DNA of 64,000 bases from Morella rubra (taxonomy: Eukaryota > Streptophyta > Magnoliopsida > Fagales > Myricaceae), in contig CM025853.1 in NCBI GenBank assembly GCA_003952965.2, positions 20,816,348 to 20,880,347 on the forward strand, given 5' to 3'. Positions 1-12,199 of this stretch are shown piece after piece. A program made the translations under genes and the position numbers. How positions within the stretch are numbered: position 1 is the stretch's first letter; every line of letters starts with the position of its first letter. Under the pieces are notes generated by a model. That model was not told the DNA's origin, did no database searches, and saw nothing but the letters and a program-made list of their open reading frames with translations.

Positions 1-1994
1 AAACTGATCCTTACACTAATTTTCATAACAAATTAAAATTCCAGGTAATTTGGAGCTCGTTTGCCACTCGAAAGATTTACTCGAAAATGCGAGCTGCTGA
101 GGACGTCCAAGAGGCAGCCCCGACGTCTCCAGCTCCAAAATTCATAACTTCAAAAACACCGCTCCAAATTACATGAAATTTCTTTTAAAATATTCTTCTT
201 TCATAGTTCAAGTTGAAGATAAAAATCATAAACATCGAAATTTCCATGCATTGTCGAAAACACTTCATATCAGATAAAATTCCTAGAGTAATACTGCTAC
301 TGCCACCAGCTCGGCCTTCTACTTTCAAAACATCACAACTTAGTCATTACACCTCTAAATCACACAAAATTTACCTTAAAATGTTCTTCTTTCATAAACT
401 TAAAATTCAAGACCAAACCTAGTAAAATTTGGACTTAAAATGATCACTCAAAAGGTCTTCGAAATGAGCTAACATTCTGGACGTGCAAGGCTGCTGGCAG
501 CTTGACGTCCGGGCCTTGAACAACTCATATCTCACCCAATACTTATCGAAATCACCCAAGGTATGGCTTAAAATCTTCCTATTTCCTAGGCCTACAATCT
601 AGGATCCTCTTAAGATCAAAGGATAAGCACAATTGCAGCAGAATACACTCCTAGTTCGAGCCTGGAGTACATTTCAGCAACTTGTCTAACATCGGCAACT
701 AGTCTAACAAGTATTCTCTATCGTCCAATTTCCAATTCTTCTACCCTTAATTCACCATGCAAACCTAGATCCATAAAGGGCTGCAACAAAATCAAACACC
801 AAGGGTTCGGTTGCAACTCAGCAACCTAAAACATGCCTAATTCCCATTCTCCTTGTTTCACAAAGCACAATCTCTTTATTCTCCAAGTATATCCAATCCC
901 TTTAAGTGTTTAGCTTGCTGGTCTACCCACATTACCTACATGCAAGATACCTACACCTACATGCAAGATACCTACAGCAAGCTACCATCAAGAGAAACAT
1001 GCAAGAAATAAGGCAGTGAACACATTCGGTCAACAACAAGTGTTTTCCCCCAATTTCAACATCACCTACCCGGCCATGCATGTGCAAAACAAGTTTCAGC
1101 TCTTGCCTACACTTCACAACAGTAGCTATTCTCTTAAAAATCCCCTACTTTTACACAACTTACAGCAATATCATGGTTCTATATTCATCAAGCCAAAGCT
1201 ATTGTATCATCCTTTCTTTTAGGCTTTCTAACAAACACTTTGCATGCCTACCTTTCATTCCCAACTCATCAATACTCAAATCCAACATGCAGCAAAGAAA
1301 AATAAGGATAGGAACCGAAACTAACTCTAACAATTTACCCACACAAAAATTTTGAATCCAAATGTTAGATCCCCTTTACCTTGGCTTATCTTGGTTTTTC
1401 CCTTCTTCTCTTCTCTCTTCTTCTCCTTCTTCCTCTTCTCTCTTCTTCTCCTTCTTCTCTTCGGGTGTGTGAGTGAGTTAGGGCAAAAGAGTGAGGGAAA
1501 TGGGAGTGTGAAGTGTGCGGCAAGGGGGGGTGGTTTAGGCGTGAAATGTTTGGGGGGAAAAGACAAGGCTGCCCTCCCCCTTCTTTCCCTCCTTCACGTG
1601 ATTTCCCCATTTTCTTTTCTTTCTTTTTTTTTTTCTGCCACTTCATTATTATTAACCCCAACATGCCTTTCACACATTTTTCAAGAGTCAAAGTTCCTAA
1701 TTCAATTTCTTCCAAATATTGCAAACTTAGAGATATATTCCAACAATTAAAATGATTAGTTTAATTAATCCCAAATACTCAAATTTAATACTATTAAAAA
1801 TTGCAAACGATATAACATGTAAATCATAGCTAAAGATGCATAAAAATGCTAGGGGGAATATTCCACCTAGACAAAATCTTATATTAATTTACCCATACAT
1901 GCCTTTCGCCATAATTAGAGTAATACACACACACTTAAGAAGTCATAATTCTTTTTTTTTTTTTACAATGATAGAAATAAGGTCGGGACTCACA
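1..1994 (-). repeat. 3' LTR of the chromovirus, incomplete at window start
   Basis: Matches 8997-10544 almost base for base from about 530 onward. On the minus strand it begins TGTGAGTCCCGACC right after the polypurine tract. It holds about 450-490 bases (roughly 43-525) that the other LTR lacks. It contains a long pyrimidine tract (about 1385-1462; GA-rich in element sense) and a short direct repeat of CTACATGCAAGATACC near 937-975. Open frames across this stretch on both strands are low-complexity and not genes. Confidence 0.9.
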
Positions 1995-2006
1995 TCTCCC
2001 CTCCTT
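1995..2006 (-). other. Polypurine tract of the chromovirus
   Basis: On the minus strand the twelve bases AAGGAGGGGAGA stand directly before the LTR start TGTGAG. This is the expected position and composition of the plus-strand DNA priming site of an LTR retrotransposon. Confidence 0.85.
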
Positions 2007-2038
2007 ATAAAAATTCTGTCCTCAGAATTCGGTCTTTC

Positions 2039-2770
2039 TTACCAGAAATTTTGTTCCCGTGGTGGAGGTCTAGGACCATATGGGTGCGGGCGAGCGTTCG
2101 AACTAGCCCCACTACTGACCTTGCCATGGTAGACGTGGTCTGGGGAGTTACTACCTGCCCAAGAGTGGGACATGGATTCGTAGCTCCGACCTGTGGTACT
2201 GGGGTCATGGATTACATTACCTGAAGGTTCATGGTATTTAGGGACAAAGTCCACTTCCTGTGATGAGTTCTCAAGAGAATCATAAAGGATACTAGGTCCT
2301 CTACCCAATTCTAGTCTAATGCCTTCCCAAGTATCTTCTCTCCATGATGAACTCTTTTCATTGCATTCATTCCCCACTATCTTAGGCGAAGGGTCCTCCT
2401 CCATTGGATCCTCTTCCGGATCTTCCTCCGGATCCTCTTCCGAGCTCACTCTTATTCTCCCAACTGGGCTCTACTTTCTATCTATTTGTCTAATGACTCC
2501 AACTGGATCCTGTGACTCAGAGGAGTCGGTCCACCACACACTATGCCTTCTCCTGGAAGGACCGGGCTGGTCATTCCTTCGAAGGGGCGGGGGCTCCTGA
2601 GTCCCCTCCCCAACCTCCGGCAACTGCGGTTGCTGAGGCGGTATTGAGTTAAGAGGTCTAGGATTCACGCGAAACAGACTGCGATATTCCCGTGCGGTCA
2701 TTCTTCTACGCGGGGGAGAGTGTGGGGAAGAGACGGATTGAGAGCGCGGGGGTCGGCGACTTGATGACAT
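2039..2770 (-). pseudogene. Extra ORF of the chromovirus, between chromodomain and 3' LTR, one in-frame stop
   Basis: Reading from an ATG at 2770 there is one frame of about 243 codons down to 2039, interrupted by a single TAG at 2471-2473. The N-terminal part is rich in Ser, Pro and Arg (start MSSSRRPPRSQ); after the stop comes an acidic repeat of EEDPEEDP type, then a Ser/Gly/Pro-rich tail ending PRPPPREQNFW. It lies about 210 bases downstream of the chromodomain, in the same sense as pol, and ends 33 bases before the polypurine tract. There is no transmembrane segment or signal peptide, so nothing supports an envelope protein. I recognise no family. Extra ORFs in this position are known from some plant LTR elements; function here is unknown. 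Confidence 0.55.
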
Positions 2771-2983
2771 CTGCTAACAAGGTAAAATAGTTAGTTCCAA
2801 CATCATAATGTAATCATGAGCATTTATACATCTATGCTATACACAACCATAGAGTTCATATATATTCTTATTCGAGCATCTAGCCGTATAACAAAAGGCG
2901 CAATCAAAGAAGGAAAACAAGGATCACGTAAGTTACAAAAAATTTCTATCACAAAACCAAAAGTCGATAGAACATTATCCTTC

Positions 2984-4333
2984 TTAACTTTGTTCTTCCC
3001 GCAAGTGTGGGTATTTCGAGTACATTTCACTTTCTAACTCCCATGAAGCCTCTTCTACTCCGTGGTTTTTCCACAAAATCTTAACAAGCGGTATGGTTTT
3101 AGTCCTTAGTTGTTGTTCCTTCCTATCCAAAACCCGTATAGGTTCTTCTACATATGTAAGGTTTTCTCTAACCTGCAAGGCTCGTAATCCAGGACATGGG
3201 TAGGGTCAGGTACGTACTTCCTTAGGAGCGATACATGAAACACGTTGTGGACTCCCTCTAAGCAAGGGGGTAGGGCCAACCTGTACGCCACGGGCCATAT
3301 TTTGTCTAAGATCTCAAAGGGTCCTATGAATCTGGGTTGGAGCTTTCCTTTCTTCCCAAACCGCGCTATACCCTTTTTCGGGGAAATCTTCAAAAATACT
3401 TTGCTCCCAGCTTCAAATTCAAGCTCTCTTCTCCGATTATCCGCGTAACTCTTCTGTCGGCTTTGGGCTGTCACGAGTCTATCCTTGATTATTTGAATCT
3501 TTTCCCTCATCTCTAAGACTATTTCTGGCCCCAACAGTCTTCTTTCTCCTACCTCGTCCCAGTATAATGGTGATCTGCACCTTCGCCCATACAATGCTTC
3601 GTATGGCGCCATACCGATGCTCGCCTGAAAACTGTTATTGTACGCAAATTCTGCTAAAGGCAAGTATTGAGCCCAACTTCCTTTAAAATCCATGACGCAA
3701 GCCCTGAGCATATCTTCCAGAATCTGTATAGTCCGCTCTGATTGCCCGTCCGTCTGTGGGTGGAAGGCGGTACTAAAATTCAACCGAGTACCCAACGATT
3801 CCTGCAATTGTTTCCAGAATCTCGAAGTGAATCTCGATCCCTATCCGACACTATACTCTTGGGCACTCCATGGAGCCTAATAATCTCCTGAAGATAAATC
3901 TCAGCTAACTTTTCCGGGGTATACTTCACCTTAATGGGTAAGAAGTGTGCCGACTTAGTTAATCGGTCCACAATCACCCATATAGCGTCATAGCTTGCAG
4001 TAGTTCGAGGCAACCCTACTACAAAAGTCCATGGCTATCCCTTCCCACTTCCATTCAGGGATCTCTAGAGGCTTTAATGTCCCTGTCTGCCTTTCCTTCT
4101 CTTCAGACATCGAGCAACATATATGCTATCTCCCGCTTCATATTAGGCCACCAAAAGGCCTCCTTAATATCTCGAACATCTTCGTGCCTCCTGTGTGAAT
4201 AGTATAAGGTGTAGTGTGAGCCTCTGCTAGGATCAAATTTTCTTCTTCCCTGGTACACAAACTCTGCCACGGTAACGTAACAACCCAAAGTCAGGGTCTT
4301 CCTTTTTCCCGATCCTCTCTCTGATCCCTTCAA
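2984..4333 (-). pseudogene. Integrase and chromodomain part of pol, frameshifted
   Basis: Four overlapping frames together cover the integrase. 4333-4103 carries the zinc-binding HHCC region (FWWPNMKREIA). 4013-3780 carries the start of the catalytic core (VIVDRLTKSAHF, then SIVSDRD with the second catalytic Asp). 3807-3148 carries FHPQTDGQSERTIQ with the catalytic Glu and the GPF module (FIGPFEIL). 3178-2984 is a chromodomain (core KILWKNHG...ASWE). Breaks occur near 4240, 4025, 3800 and 3165, each consistent with a one-base shift. In chromoviruses integrase joins element DNA to the target and the chromodomain steers insertion to marked chromatin. This copy cannot make an intact enzyme. Confidence 0.88.
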
Positions 4334-6116
4334 TCATCTTATCATTCTTCTGGGCTTCGCGAATCTGCTCCTCTAGCGTAGGTTGCAACGAGAGCCCTGC
4401 TATTGAGACAAACTGATCGGCAATGATAAGCACGATCTCTGCTCTTTCCAAATCTCTCATGATTCCTTCGGGCACCACCTTCATTGAACTCGTCTCTGCC
4501 GACTTCCTACTTAGTGCGTCGGCCACCACATTGGCCTTTCCGGGGTGGTAGCTAATTGTGCAATCATAATCTTTAATCAGCTCTAGCCATCGCCGTTGCC
4601 TCATGTTCAGCTCTTTCTGGGTGTTAAAATACTTGAGGCTCTTATGATCGGTGAATATCTCACATTTAACCCCATACAAGTAATGTCTCCATATTTTCAA
4701 CGCATAGACTACTGCAGCTAGCTCTAAGTCATGCGTGGGGTAATTCATCTCATGAGGCCTCAACTGTCTAGATGCATAAGCTATGACCTTTTTGTCTTGC
4801 ATCAAAACACAACCTAAACCTTGCTTTGAGGCATCGCTGTAGATTTCATACTCCCCATGTTCCGAGGGTAGTGCTAACACTGGAGCAGTAATTAAGTTGG
4901 CCTTCAATTCTTGGAAACTCCGCTCACACTCATCCGTCCATTCAAATTTGACATTCTTCCTTGTCAACGAAGTCAAAGGCATGGCTAACTTGGAGAATCC
5001 CTCAATAAATCTCCGATAGTACCCTACTAACCCCAGAAAACTCCTTATTTCCTTCACGTTTGTAGGCCTCGGCCACTTGGATACAGCATCTACCTTGGGA
5101 TCCACAGCAATCCCTTCACCGGACACCACGTGCCCCAAAAATCGGACTTGTTCCAACCAAAATTCACACTTGGAGAATTTGGCAAACAACTTCTTCTCCC
5201 TAAGAATCTGTAGAACAGTCCTTAGATGCTTCTTGTGCTCTTCCTTGTTTCGAGAGTAAATCAGTATGTCATCAATAAAAACAACTACAAACTTGTCTAG
5301 GAATTCCCGAAACACCCTATTCATTAAATCCATAAATGCGGCAGGAGCATTGGTTAGTCCAAAAGGCATTACCACGAATTCATAGTGACCATATCGTGTT
5401 CGAAATGCCGTTTTCGGTATATCTCCCTCCTTCACCTTCAATTGGTGATATCCCGATCTCAGGTCAATCTTCGAGAATGCCTGTGCCCCCTGCAATTGAT
5501 CAAATAGATCATCAATGCGAGGTAACGGGTATCTGTTCTTGATAGTCACCTTATTCAACTCCCGATAATCGATGCACATCCTGAGGCTTCCATCTTTCTT
5601 CTTAACGAACAAAATCGGTGCTCCCCAAGGTGACACACTCGGCCGAATGAACCCTTTCTCCAACAATTCCTCCAGTTGAATCTTCAATTCCTTCAGCTCT
5701 GCTGGTGCCATCCTATACGGTGCTTTAGAAATTGGAGCTGTCCCTGGTTCCAACTCGATGCCGAACTCCACTTCTCTATCTGGGGGTAAACCAGGTAATT
5801 CTTCTGGAAATACGTCGGGAAATTCGTTCACTACCGGGGTTTGCTCTACCGTAGCAGTCTCCCTCTGTATATCATTCGCCCAAACCAAAAATCCCTCATG
5901 TCCTCCTTGTAACAATTTCTTGGCTTGTATGGCCGAAATAATTGCCAGTCTTCGCTCCACCTTTCTCATACCTACAAAACAACAATCCGGTCTCCCCTCC
6001 TTTTGGAACACGACCTTCTTCTCATAACACTTTATACTAGCACCGTGCGTTGCCAACCAATCCATGCCTAAAATAACGTCGAATCCCCCCATCTCCATTA
6101 CTATCAGATTAGCCAC
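4233..6116 (-). pseudogene. Reverse transcriptase and RNase H part of pol
   Basis: A long open stretch of 627 codons. It begins in the last part of the protease ([14 protein letters not shown]), then the RT with the priming-domain blocks ([26 protein letters not shown]), the catalytic FIDDIL motif, and the connection; RNase H follows with [22 protein letters not shown] and ADALSR. RT copies the element RNA to DNA and RNase H removes the RNA strand. This is the best preserved part, but it is cut off from the protease upstream by a shift near 6110 and from integrase by a shift near 4235. Confidence 0.93.
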
Positions 6117-6505
6117 ATTACTTGCCCCTCAACTTCTATTGGATAATTCTTCACTATTCGATCACAATTGATCCTTCCACCAGTAGGTGTCGACACTACT
6201 ACATGACATTCTAGCGGTTCGTGTTTTATATCTCTTGCCTTACAGTATGCTGATGCAATGAATGAATGCGTGGCCCCTGAATCAAATAGAACAAGGGCTT
6301 CTCCCTGAGGCAAGGGCAACTTACCTGCCACCACTCTGGTTTGATTCTCCGCATCCTTCGGGGTAAGAGCGTACATCCTTGCTTGAACTGGACCACCTGG
6401 CCTTCTTGCATTATTTTGTTGGGAGGGTCGAGGTGCTTGGGTTGAGTTACCAGTTACCCTATTTTGTTGAGAGGGTTGCGGTGCTTGAATTGAATTACCA
6501 GTCAC
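6104..6505 (-). pseudogene. Aspartic protease part of the chromovirus, split from RT by a frameshift
   Basis: The frame holds the active-site motif LFDSGATHSFIA, preceded by a gag-like linker with repeated QAPQPSQQN-type units, and runs into a stop at 6104 just as the next frame opens at 6116. The remaining flap and C-terminal protease residues (VILGMDWL) lie in the RT frame. The enzyme would mature the gag-pol precursor. The one-base shift near 6110 separates the two halves. Confidence 0.85.
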
Positions 6506-6506
6506 C

Positions 6507-7495
6507 CTACAATCTCTTGCAATGTGACCTGGTTTCTACACTGAAAGCACACTCCTTGTAGGCATTCCCCTGGATGTTTCTTGCCACATTTATTACATAT
6601 TGGGAATTGGTTTCCTCTGGAAATCTGGGCCCCACCATGCCCTCGATTCGGTCCCTAAGATGGACCCTGCTTACTCTTCTTCCAGGGCACCTGAGATGTG
6701 ACCTGCTTGGGAGGAGCCTTCCTCTTTTGCTGGTCGTAAAATGCCGCTGTCCTCTGTAGCCCTCTCTCCACAATCACTGCCCATTCTATCACTTCTGTCA
6801 GAGTCTTCAAATTGTGGGCCATCACCCTGTCATAGATTCGGGGATGGAGTCCCTCCTCAAACTTCCTAGCTTTCCTCTCCTCGTCTGGCACTAGATACGG
6901 AGCAAACCTACCAACTCCATAAATCGACCAGAATATTGATCAACGGTCATTGCCCCCTGAGTCAAGGTGGCAAACTCTCTCGCTTTTGCTTCCCGAGTTG
7001 TCCTTGGAAAATAGCGATCCAGAATTCTTGTTGAAACCTCTCCCAGGTATGGGCTGTTGCCCCAACTCTTGGCTCAGTAGTAGCTTCTTAGATAGCCACC
7101 ATCTCTTGGCATCTCCCTGTAGCTTAAAAGTGGCGAAGTTCAATCTCTGGGCGTCTGTACACCCCATGACTCTAGCAACTCCTTTATCTCTAGAAGCCAG
7201 TTCTCTGCAGAACGCATCTCCCTTGCCATTGTACCCATAAACTGTCAAAGGTGTAGTAATTCTATGCCATCAGTAACAGTCATTCAACAGTGTAACTGCA
7301 CTCTAGCATACTCTTAAGCCTAGTAGGCTTTTTGTTCCTCCATCACGATAAACAAAACGAAAGTTCCAGTGGTCACTACCATTGTCCCTGGTCCAAAGGG
7401 CGGTTAACCTGCTAGCTGAGCCATATGCCTCAAAAATCAGTAGTGACATATCCCTCATTCGTGTTTTGATTCCTGTGTTGTCTTCTAGGTGGCAT
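6507..7495 (-). pseudogene. gag of the chromovirus, broken
   Basis: A likely ATG lies at 7495 on the minus strand (start MPPRR, then NQNTNEG), soon followed by stops. Pieces further on are typical gag: 7248-6940 (GCTDAQRLNFATFKLQGDA, then RWW) and 6891-6655 (ARKFEEGLHPRIYDRV). Near 6600-6520 there is a CCHC zinc-knuckle region, with the knuckle cysteines and the GHIARDC half in different frames because of a one-base shift. Gag would form the particle that packs element RNA. At least four breaks are visible. Confidence 0.8.
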
Positions 7496-7611
7496 CCTGC
7501 ACTAACGTCATTACTCCATAAATATTCTAACGATTAATTGAGGTGCACGAATTTCTAGCATACTCGAAATCCAAAAGACGAGTAGCAAGTCCTAAGTTCA
7601 AGACACCTTTC

Positions 7612-7623
7612 CCTCTGATACCA
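7612..7623 (-). other. Primer binding site, initiator tRNA-Met type
   Basis: The minus strand reads TGGTATCAGAGG, complementary to the 3' end of plant initiator tRNA-Met except for the last base. It lies about six bases inside the end of the 5' LTR, as usual for Tekay/Del elements. Confidence 0.88.
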
Positions 7624-7629
7624 CTTAAC

Positions 7630-10544
7630 CGTCACACCCTAAACGCTAACTCGAAGGGGTTAGTAACAGCCGCGAGCATCCCAACAAGGAATACTCAAGC
7701 GAACTTACTAAATTCTTGCAGCGGAATTTTTTTTTATATTGACTAATGCGCGTAATGAAACATTAGAACCTGCTCCGCAAACAATAACTTGAAGTAATTA
7801 CAACACAGTCACAAAATATCAATTGGTTAAAAACCCTAAAACTTTACTGGGCCGAATAACCCATGACCACCACACATCGGAGGCTCATGTCGGCTCTTTC
7901 AAAAATTATCTCTAAACCTTTGCTGAAATTTACTAAAATAAAAAAAAGGGAAGAGGAAGTCCTCGTCAGCCTCTCTCTTAGGTTTTAAGGTCCTCTTCTT
8001 AGGTTTCCTCACCTGAAATATTGTCTGGAATGATACAATTTGAAAACTGTGAGTCAAATGACTCAGTAAGGGATCATATGCAATAAATAGTGCATGTCTC
8101 GCATATTCATGGATATCAATGCATATGAATGCCAAATGAAATGCTTGCATATGCAATGAGACAACGTACTAACATGCAATTGATCTTGAAAGTAATTCTT
8201 TAATTCTTTCTTGATTGGGCAACTTATCTCGCTCCATTTACCCCTGAAGTCAGGGTTGTGCGTTCCCTTCGGAACTATTCCCTTTTCCCTTGGGAATATG
8301 TCATTTGGTTAAGCTAGTCCTCGACGTGGCCCCAGGCCTAATGACTAGACTCAACCCTTAGAGGTTCACACCTTCTTGCAACATCCTTCAGTGTGATTGC
8401 ACATACCTTCAAGAGCTACCATCCTTCTCGCATTCGTCCTTCGGAGTGGATGCACCTATCTTAATGGTACGGTACTGACCAACCTCAGCCCCTTAACTTA
8501 ACTTGTCATACAGTACTTCTCATACTTTCATTTGCACAAAACCTTCTTCTTTAAGAAATCATGCAAATGCTTATCTCGTGAAATGCTTGATAATGAGAAA
8601 TCGTAAATGCACGCCTCATAACTTATCATAACGTAGCATAAAGTTGTACTTTCATTTGCATAAAATTTTCTCTTTCATCCTTATGAGAAAAATAAATGCA
8701 AATGCTCATGACGTGCTCATGTCATGCTTGATGATAAATATCCATGATGTGTATCATTCCAGTTTTTGGAAAAACATAATTTTCCACTTACCTCCGTCCA
8801 CTTGAGCTTATGGTGGCACCTTGCCTACAAATGAGTCATACTAATGTCATTTAGAGGTTTACTAGATGTAGAGAATAATCATTCAATCAACTTCAGCACA
8901 TCATACAAAATCACCCACATTTCTTGACTTCCCAATGGTGATCTACGATGCAAAGTATTATCTTTAGGTTGCTGAAGCCATAAGACTTGGATGCCAAACT
9001 GATCCTTACACTAATTTTCATAACACATTAAAATTCCTATTTCCTATCTCACCCAATACTTATCGAAATCACCCAAGGTATGGCTTAAAATCTTCCTATT
9101 TCCTAGGCTACAATCTAGGATCCTCTTAAGATCAAAGGATAAGCACAATTGCAGCAGAATACACTCCTAGTTCGAGCCTGGAGTACATTTCAGCAACTTG
9201 TCTAACATCGGCAACTAGTCTAACAAGTATTCTCTATCGTCCAATTTCCAATTCTTCTACCCTTAATTCACCATGCAAACCTAGATCCATAAAGGGCTGC
9301 AACGAAAATCAAACACCAAGGGTTCGGTTGCAACTCAGCAACCTAAAACATGCCTAATTCCATTCTCCTTGTTTCACAAAGCACAATCTCTTTATTCTCC
9401 AAGTATAGTCCAATCCCTTTAAGTGTTTAGCTTGCTGGTATACCCACATTACCTACATGCAAGATACCTACACCTACATGCAAGATACCTATAGCAAGCT
9501 ACCATCAAGAGAAACATGCAAGAAATAAGGCAGTGAACACATTCGGTCAACAACAAGTGTTTTCTCCCAATTTCAACATCACCTACCCGGCCATGCATGT
9601 GCAAAACAAGTTTCAGCTCTTGCCTACACTTCACAACAGAAGCTATTCTCTTAAAAATCCCCTACTTTTACACAACTTACAGCAATATCATGGTTCTATA
9701 TTCATCAAGCCAAAGCTATTGTATCATCCTTTCTTTTAGGCTTTCTAACAAACACTTTGCATGCCTACCTTTCATTCCCAACTCATCAATACTCAAATCC
9801 AACATGCAGCAAAGAAAAACAAAGGATAGGAACCGAAACTAACTCTAACAATTTACCCACACAAAAATTTTGAATCCAAATGTTAGATCCCCCTTTACCT
9901 TGGCTTATCTTGGTTTTCCCCTTCTTCTCTTCTCTCTTCTTCTCCTTCTTCCTCTTCTCTTTTCTTCTCCTTCTTCCTCTTCTCTCTTCTTCTCCTTCTT
10001 CTCTTCGGGTGTGTGAGTGAGTTAGGGCAAAAGAGTGAAGGAAATGGGAGTGTGAAGTGTGCGGCAAAGGGGGGGTGGTTTAGGCGTGAAACGTTTGGGG
10101 GGGAAAAGACAAGGCTGCCCTCCCCCCTTGCTTTCCCTCCTTCACGTGATTTCCCCATTTTCTTTTCTTTCTTTTTTTTCTGCCACTTCATTATTATTAA
10201 CCCCAACATGCCTTTCACACATTTTTCAAGAGTCAAAGTCCCTAATTCAATTTCTTCCAAATATTGCAAACTTAGAGATATATTCCAACAATTAAAATGA
10301 TTAGTTTAATTAATCTCAAATACTCAAATTTAATACTATAAAAATTGCAAACGATATAACATGTAAATCATAGCTAAAGATGCATAAAAATGCTAGGGGG
10401 AATATTCCACCTAGACAAAATCTTATATTAATTTACCCATACATGCCTTCGCCATAATTAGAGTAATACACACACACTTAAGAAGTCATAATTCTTTTTT
10501 TTTTTTTTTTTTTACAATAATAGAAATAAGGTCGGGGTCTCACA
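7630..10544 (-). repeat. 5' LTR of the chromovirus, complete, about 2.9 kb
   Basis: Bounded on the right by the LTR start TGTGAGACCCCGACC (minus strand, at 10544) and on the left by the primer binding site; the element-sense 3' end reads GGGTGTGACG, one base away from the expected terminal CA. From about 8997 it aligns with 1-1994 but lacks about 450-490 bases. The pyrimidine tract (about 9911-10005) is some 36 bases longer than its partner. 7630-8996 has no partner in the window because the other LTR runs off the edge. No gene seen. Confidence 0.85.
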
Positions 10545-11280
10545 CGATAACAATTTGGAAAAGCAGATTAGCGTATTTTTTAAAGGAAACCAGTCTCCAT
10601 AAACTTAGGCTTCCTTTTACCGATTGACTAATTGTAGTTTCCATTGACCAAGTTTTACAAACCTTTCGAACATTGGAAAGTAGTGAAAGTAGATTTCATA
10701 AATCAAATTACAGAGAAATAAGCGGAGCCAAAGCATACCTTGTGCTCTCCAACTCCTTGCACCAAAGACCAAGTGGCCTTGACCGCCATTGATAAACTAA
10801 TGGTACTCTATCACCAACCGTGCGTGGGTGATGCAGAATGAATAGATGATGCCTACCTTTGGAGAAGGTTTTCATTTTTTAATGGTACACCACTACAGTC
10901 ATCATCTTTCTAATTTGAAGTTCATTGAAGCTAACCCACCTACGTTTGCCAAAATATTACACCCAACTTTTATGTCATTGAAATTCTTCCACCATGTCTT
11001 GTACATGGAATTGTCACAAATACTATGATGTTGTGTGCCTTGGTACAAAGCAAACTTTAATTTTAACAAAAACGAGTGATTTTTCTAATAAATTTATGTC
11101 TTGTTTAGAACATTAATATTGGAGGCTGGCTCGCAACATTAGCAACCTAAGTCGTTCATTTTTTTAAAAAAATAATTGTGTATATCTTAGTCGCTTAGCT
11201 CCTTGTAGGGGTAGCGAGACCTTCTAGAGGGAGAACGGATTGGGTGCAAAGAGGTGTAAAGAGAGGGCTAAGTTTTTTTT

Positions 11281-11283
<3 letters not shown>

Positions 11284-11350
<67 letters not shown>
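11284..11350. repeat. TA microsatellite
   Basis: About 67 bases of alternating T and A with one phase slip near 11323. It is likely to vary in length between individuals. Confidence 0.95.
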
Positions 11351-11354
<4 letters not shown>

Positions 11355-12199
11355 CAGTTGCTCGAGGGTGAGTGTTCTGTGTACTCTAGGAAGGGAAACA
11401 AGCAAGGTCTCTAATTTTAACTTTATGAAACTGTGCGTTTGGAGAAGGAAAAATGGTGTGTGGTCTACCGTTTTGAAGACAGTGGGTGTGGATAGCTGAA
11501 ACGAAGTGGTTTGACTTGAGATGATTTGGTGACTAGCCTGCTAATGTGGAAAAATAAGGGTGAGCTGGTGTGGAAGGGTGACGTGTTTGTGGATTCCGTT
11601 AGAGAGGTTGACGGAAGGACCAAATCGTTACCTGGGTTAGAACTCAGTGACTGGAAAGTTAAAAAAAAAAAAAAAAAAAAAAAAGTTCCTAGTGACTATT
11701 TTGTTAAAAAGGGAAAAATCTAGTGACCAAATATTCAATTTCTCTTCTTCTTTTTTTTTTGTGAAAGTAATTAGCGAGTGGTTTATTTATTTTTAAAGTA
11801 ATTGAACCCAAAGTTTCTATAATATTGAAAAGTTTCAAATAAGCCCTCAAAGTAAGAAAACTAGAAATAACTCCCTCAGGTCAATATTTCGTAAAAAATA
11901 GGCTCCTCCATACATTCAAGTTACAAATAAGCCACCATTACCATATGATATTAGAGTGTACGAAAGGGTCGGTTTTTAAGGAAATATCACCCTCCACGAT
12001 CTATTTATCTTTTTTCTTACCTCAAGGGATATTTATTTACAACTTTTCAATATTACAAGAACTTTGGGCGCAATTATGCTATCTTTTTTGTGTAGTTTAT
12101 GTTATTTTCATGGTAATCACTAGATGCGCTTGATCCAATGACTAAGGCAATGTTAGGCTAGAATCAGAGAGATGGTGGACCTCTAGATTAAGCCAATAC

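Larger units (their letters stand above)
1..10549 (-). mobile_element. Ty3/gypsy chromovirus (Tekay/Del type), 5' end of its 3' LTR inside the window, rest of that LTR cut off
   Basis: The window opens inside one LTR; sequence from base 1 is repeated from about 8997. Reading on the minus strand the order is 5' LTR (7630-10544), primer binding site, gag, protease, RT-RNase H, integrase, chromodomain, extra ORF, polypurine tract, 3' LTR (1994 down past base 1). Protease-RT-RNase H-integrase order is that of Ty3/gypsy, and the C-terminal chromodomain marks a chromovirus; the TGTGAG LTR start, long LTRs and tRNA-Met primer site fit the Tekay/Del clade. The 5 bases after the right LTR (10545-10549, CGATA) should be the target duplication, but the other side lies outside the window. 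Coding parts are broken by several frameshifts, so this copy cannot be autonomous. Confidence 0.93.

Noticed and set aside
1327..1750. Open frames of 80-130 codons on both strands over the LTR pyrimidine tract (and the matching ones at 9786-10300)
   Set aside because: They are translations of a CT/GA simple repeat inside an LTR, low complexity on both strands.
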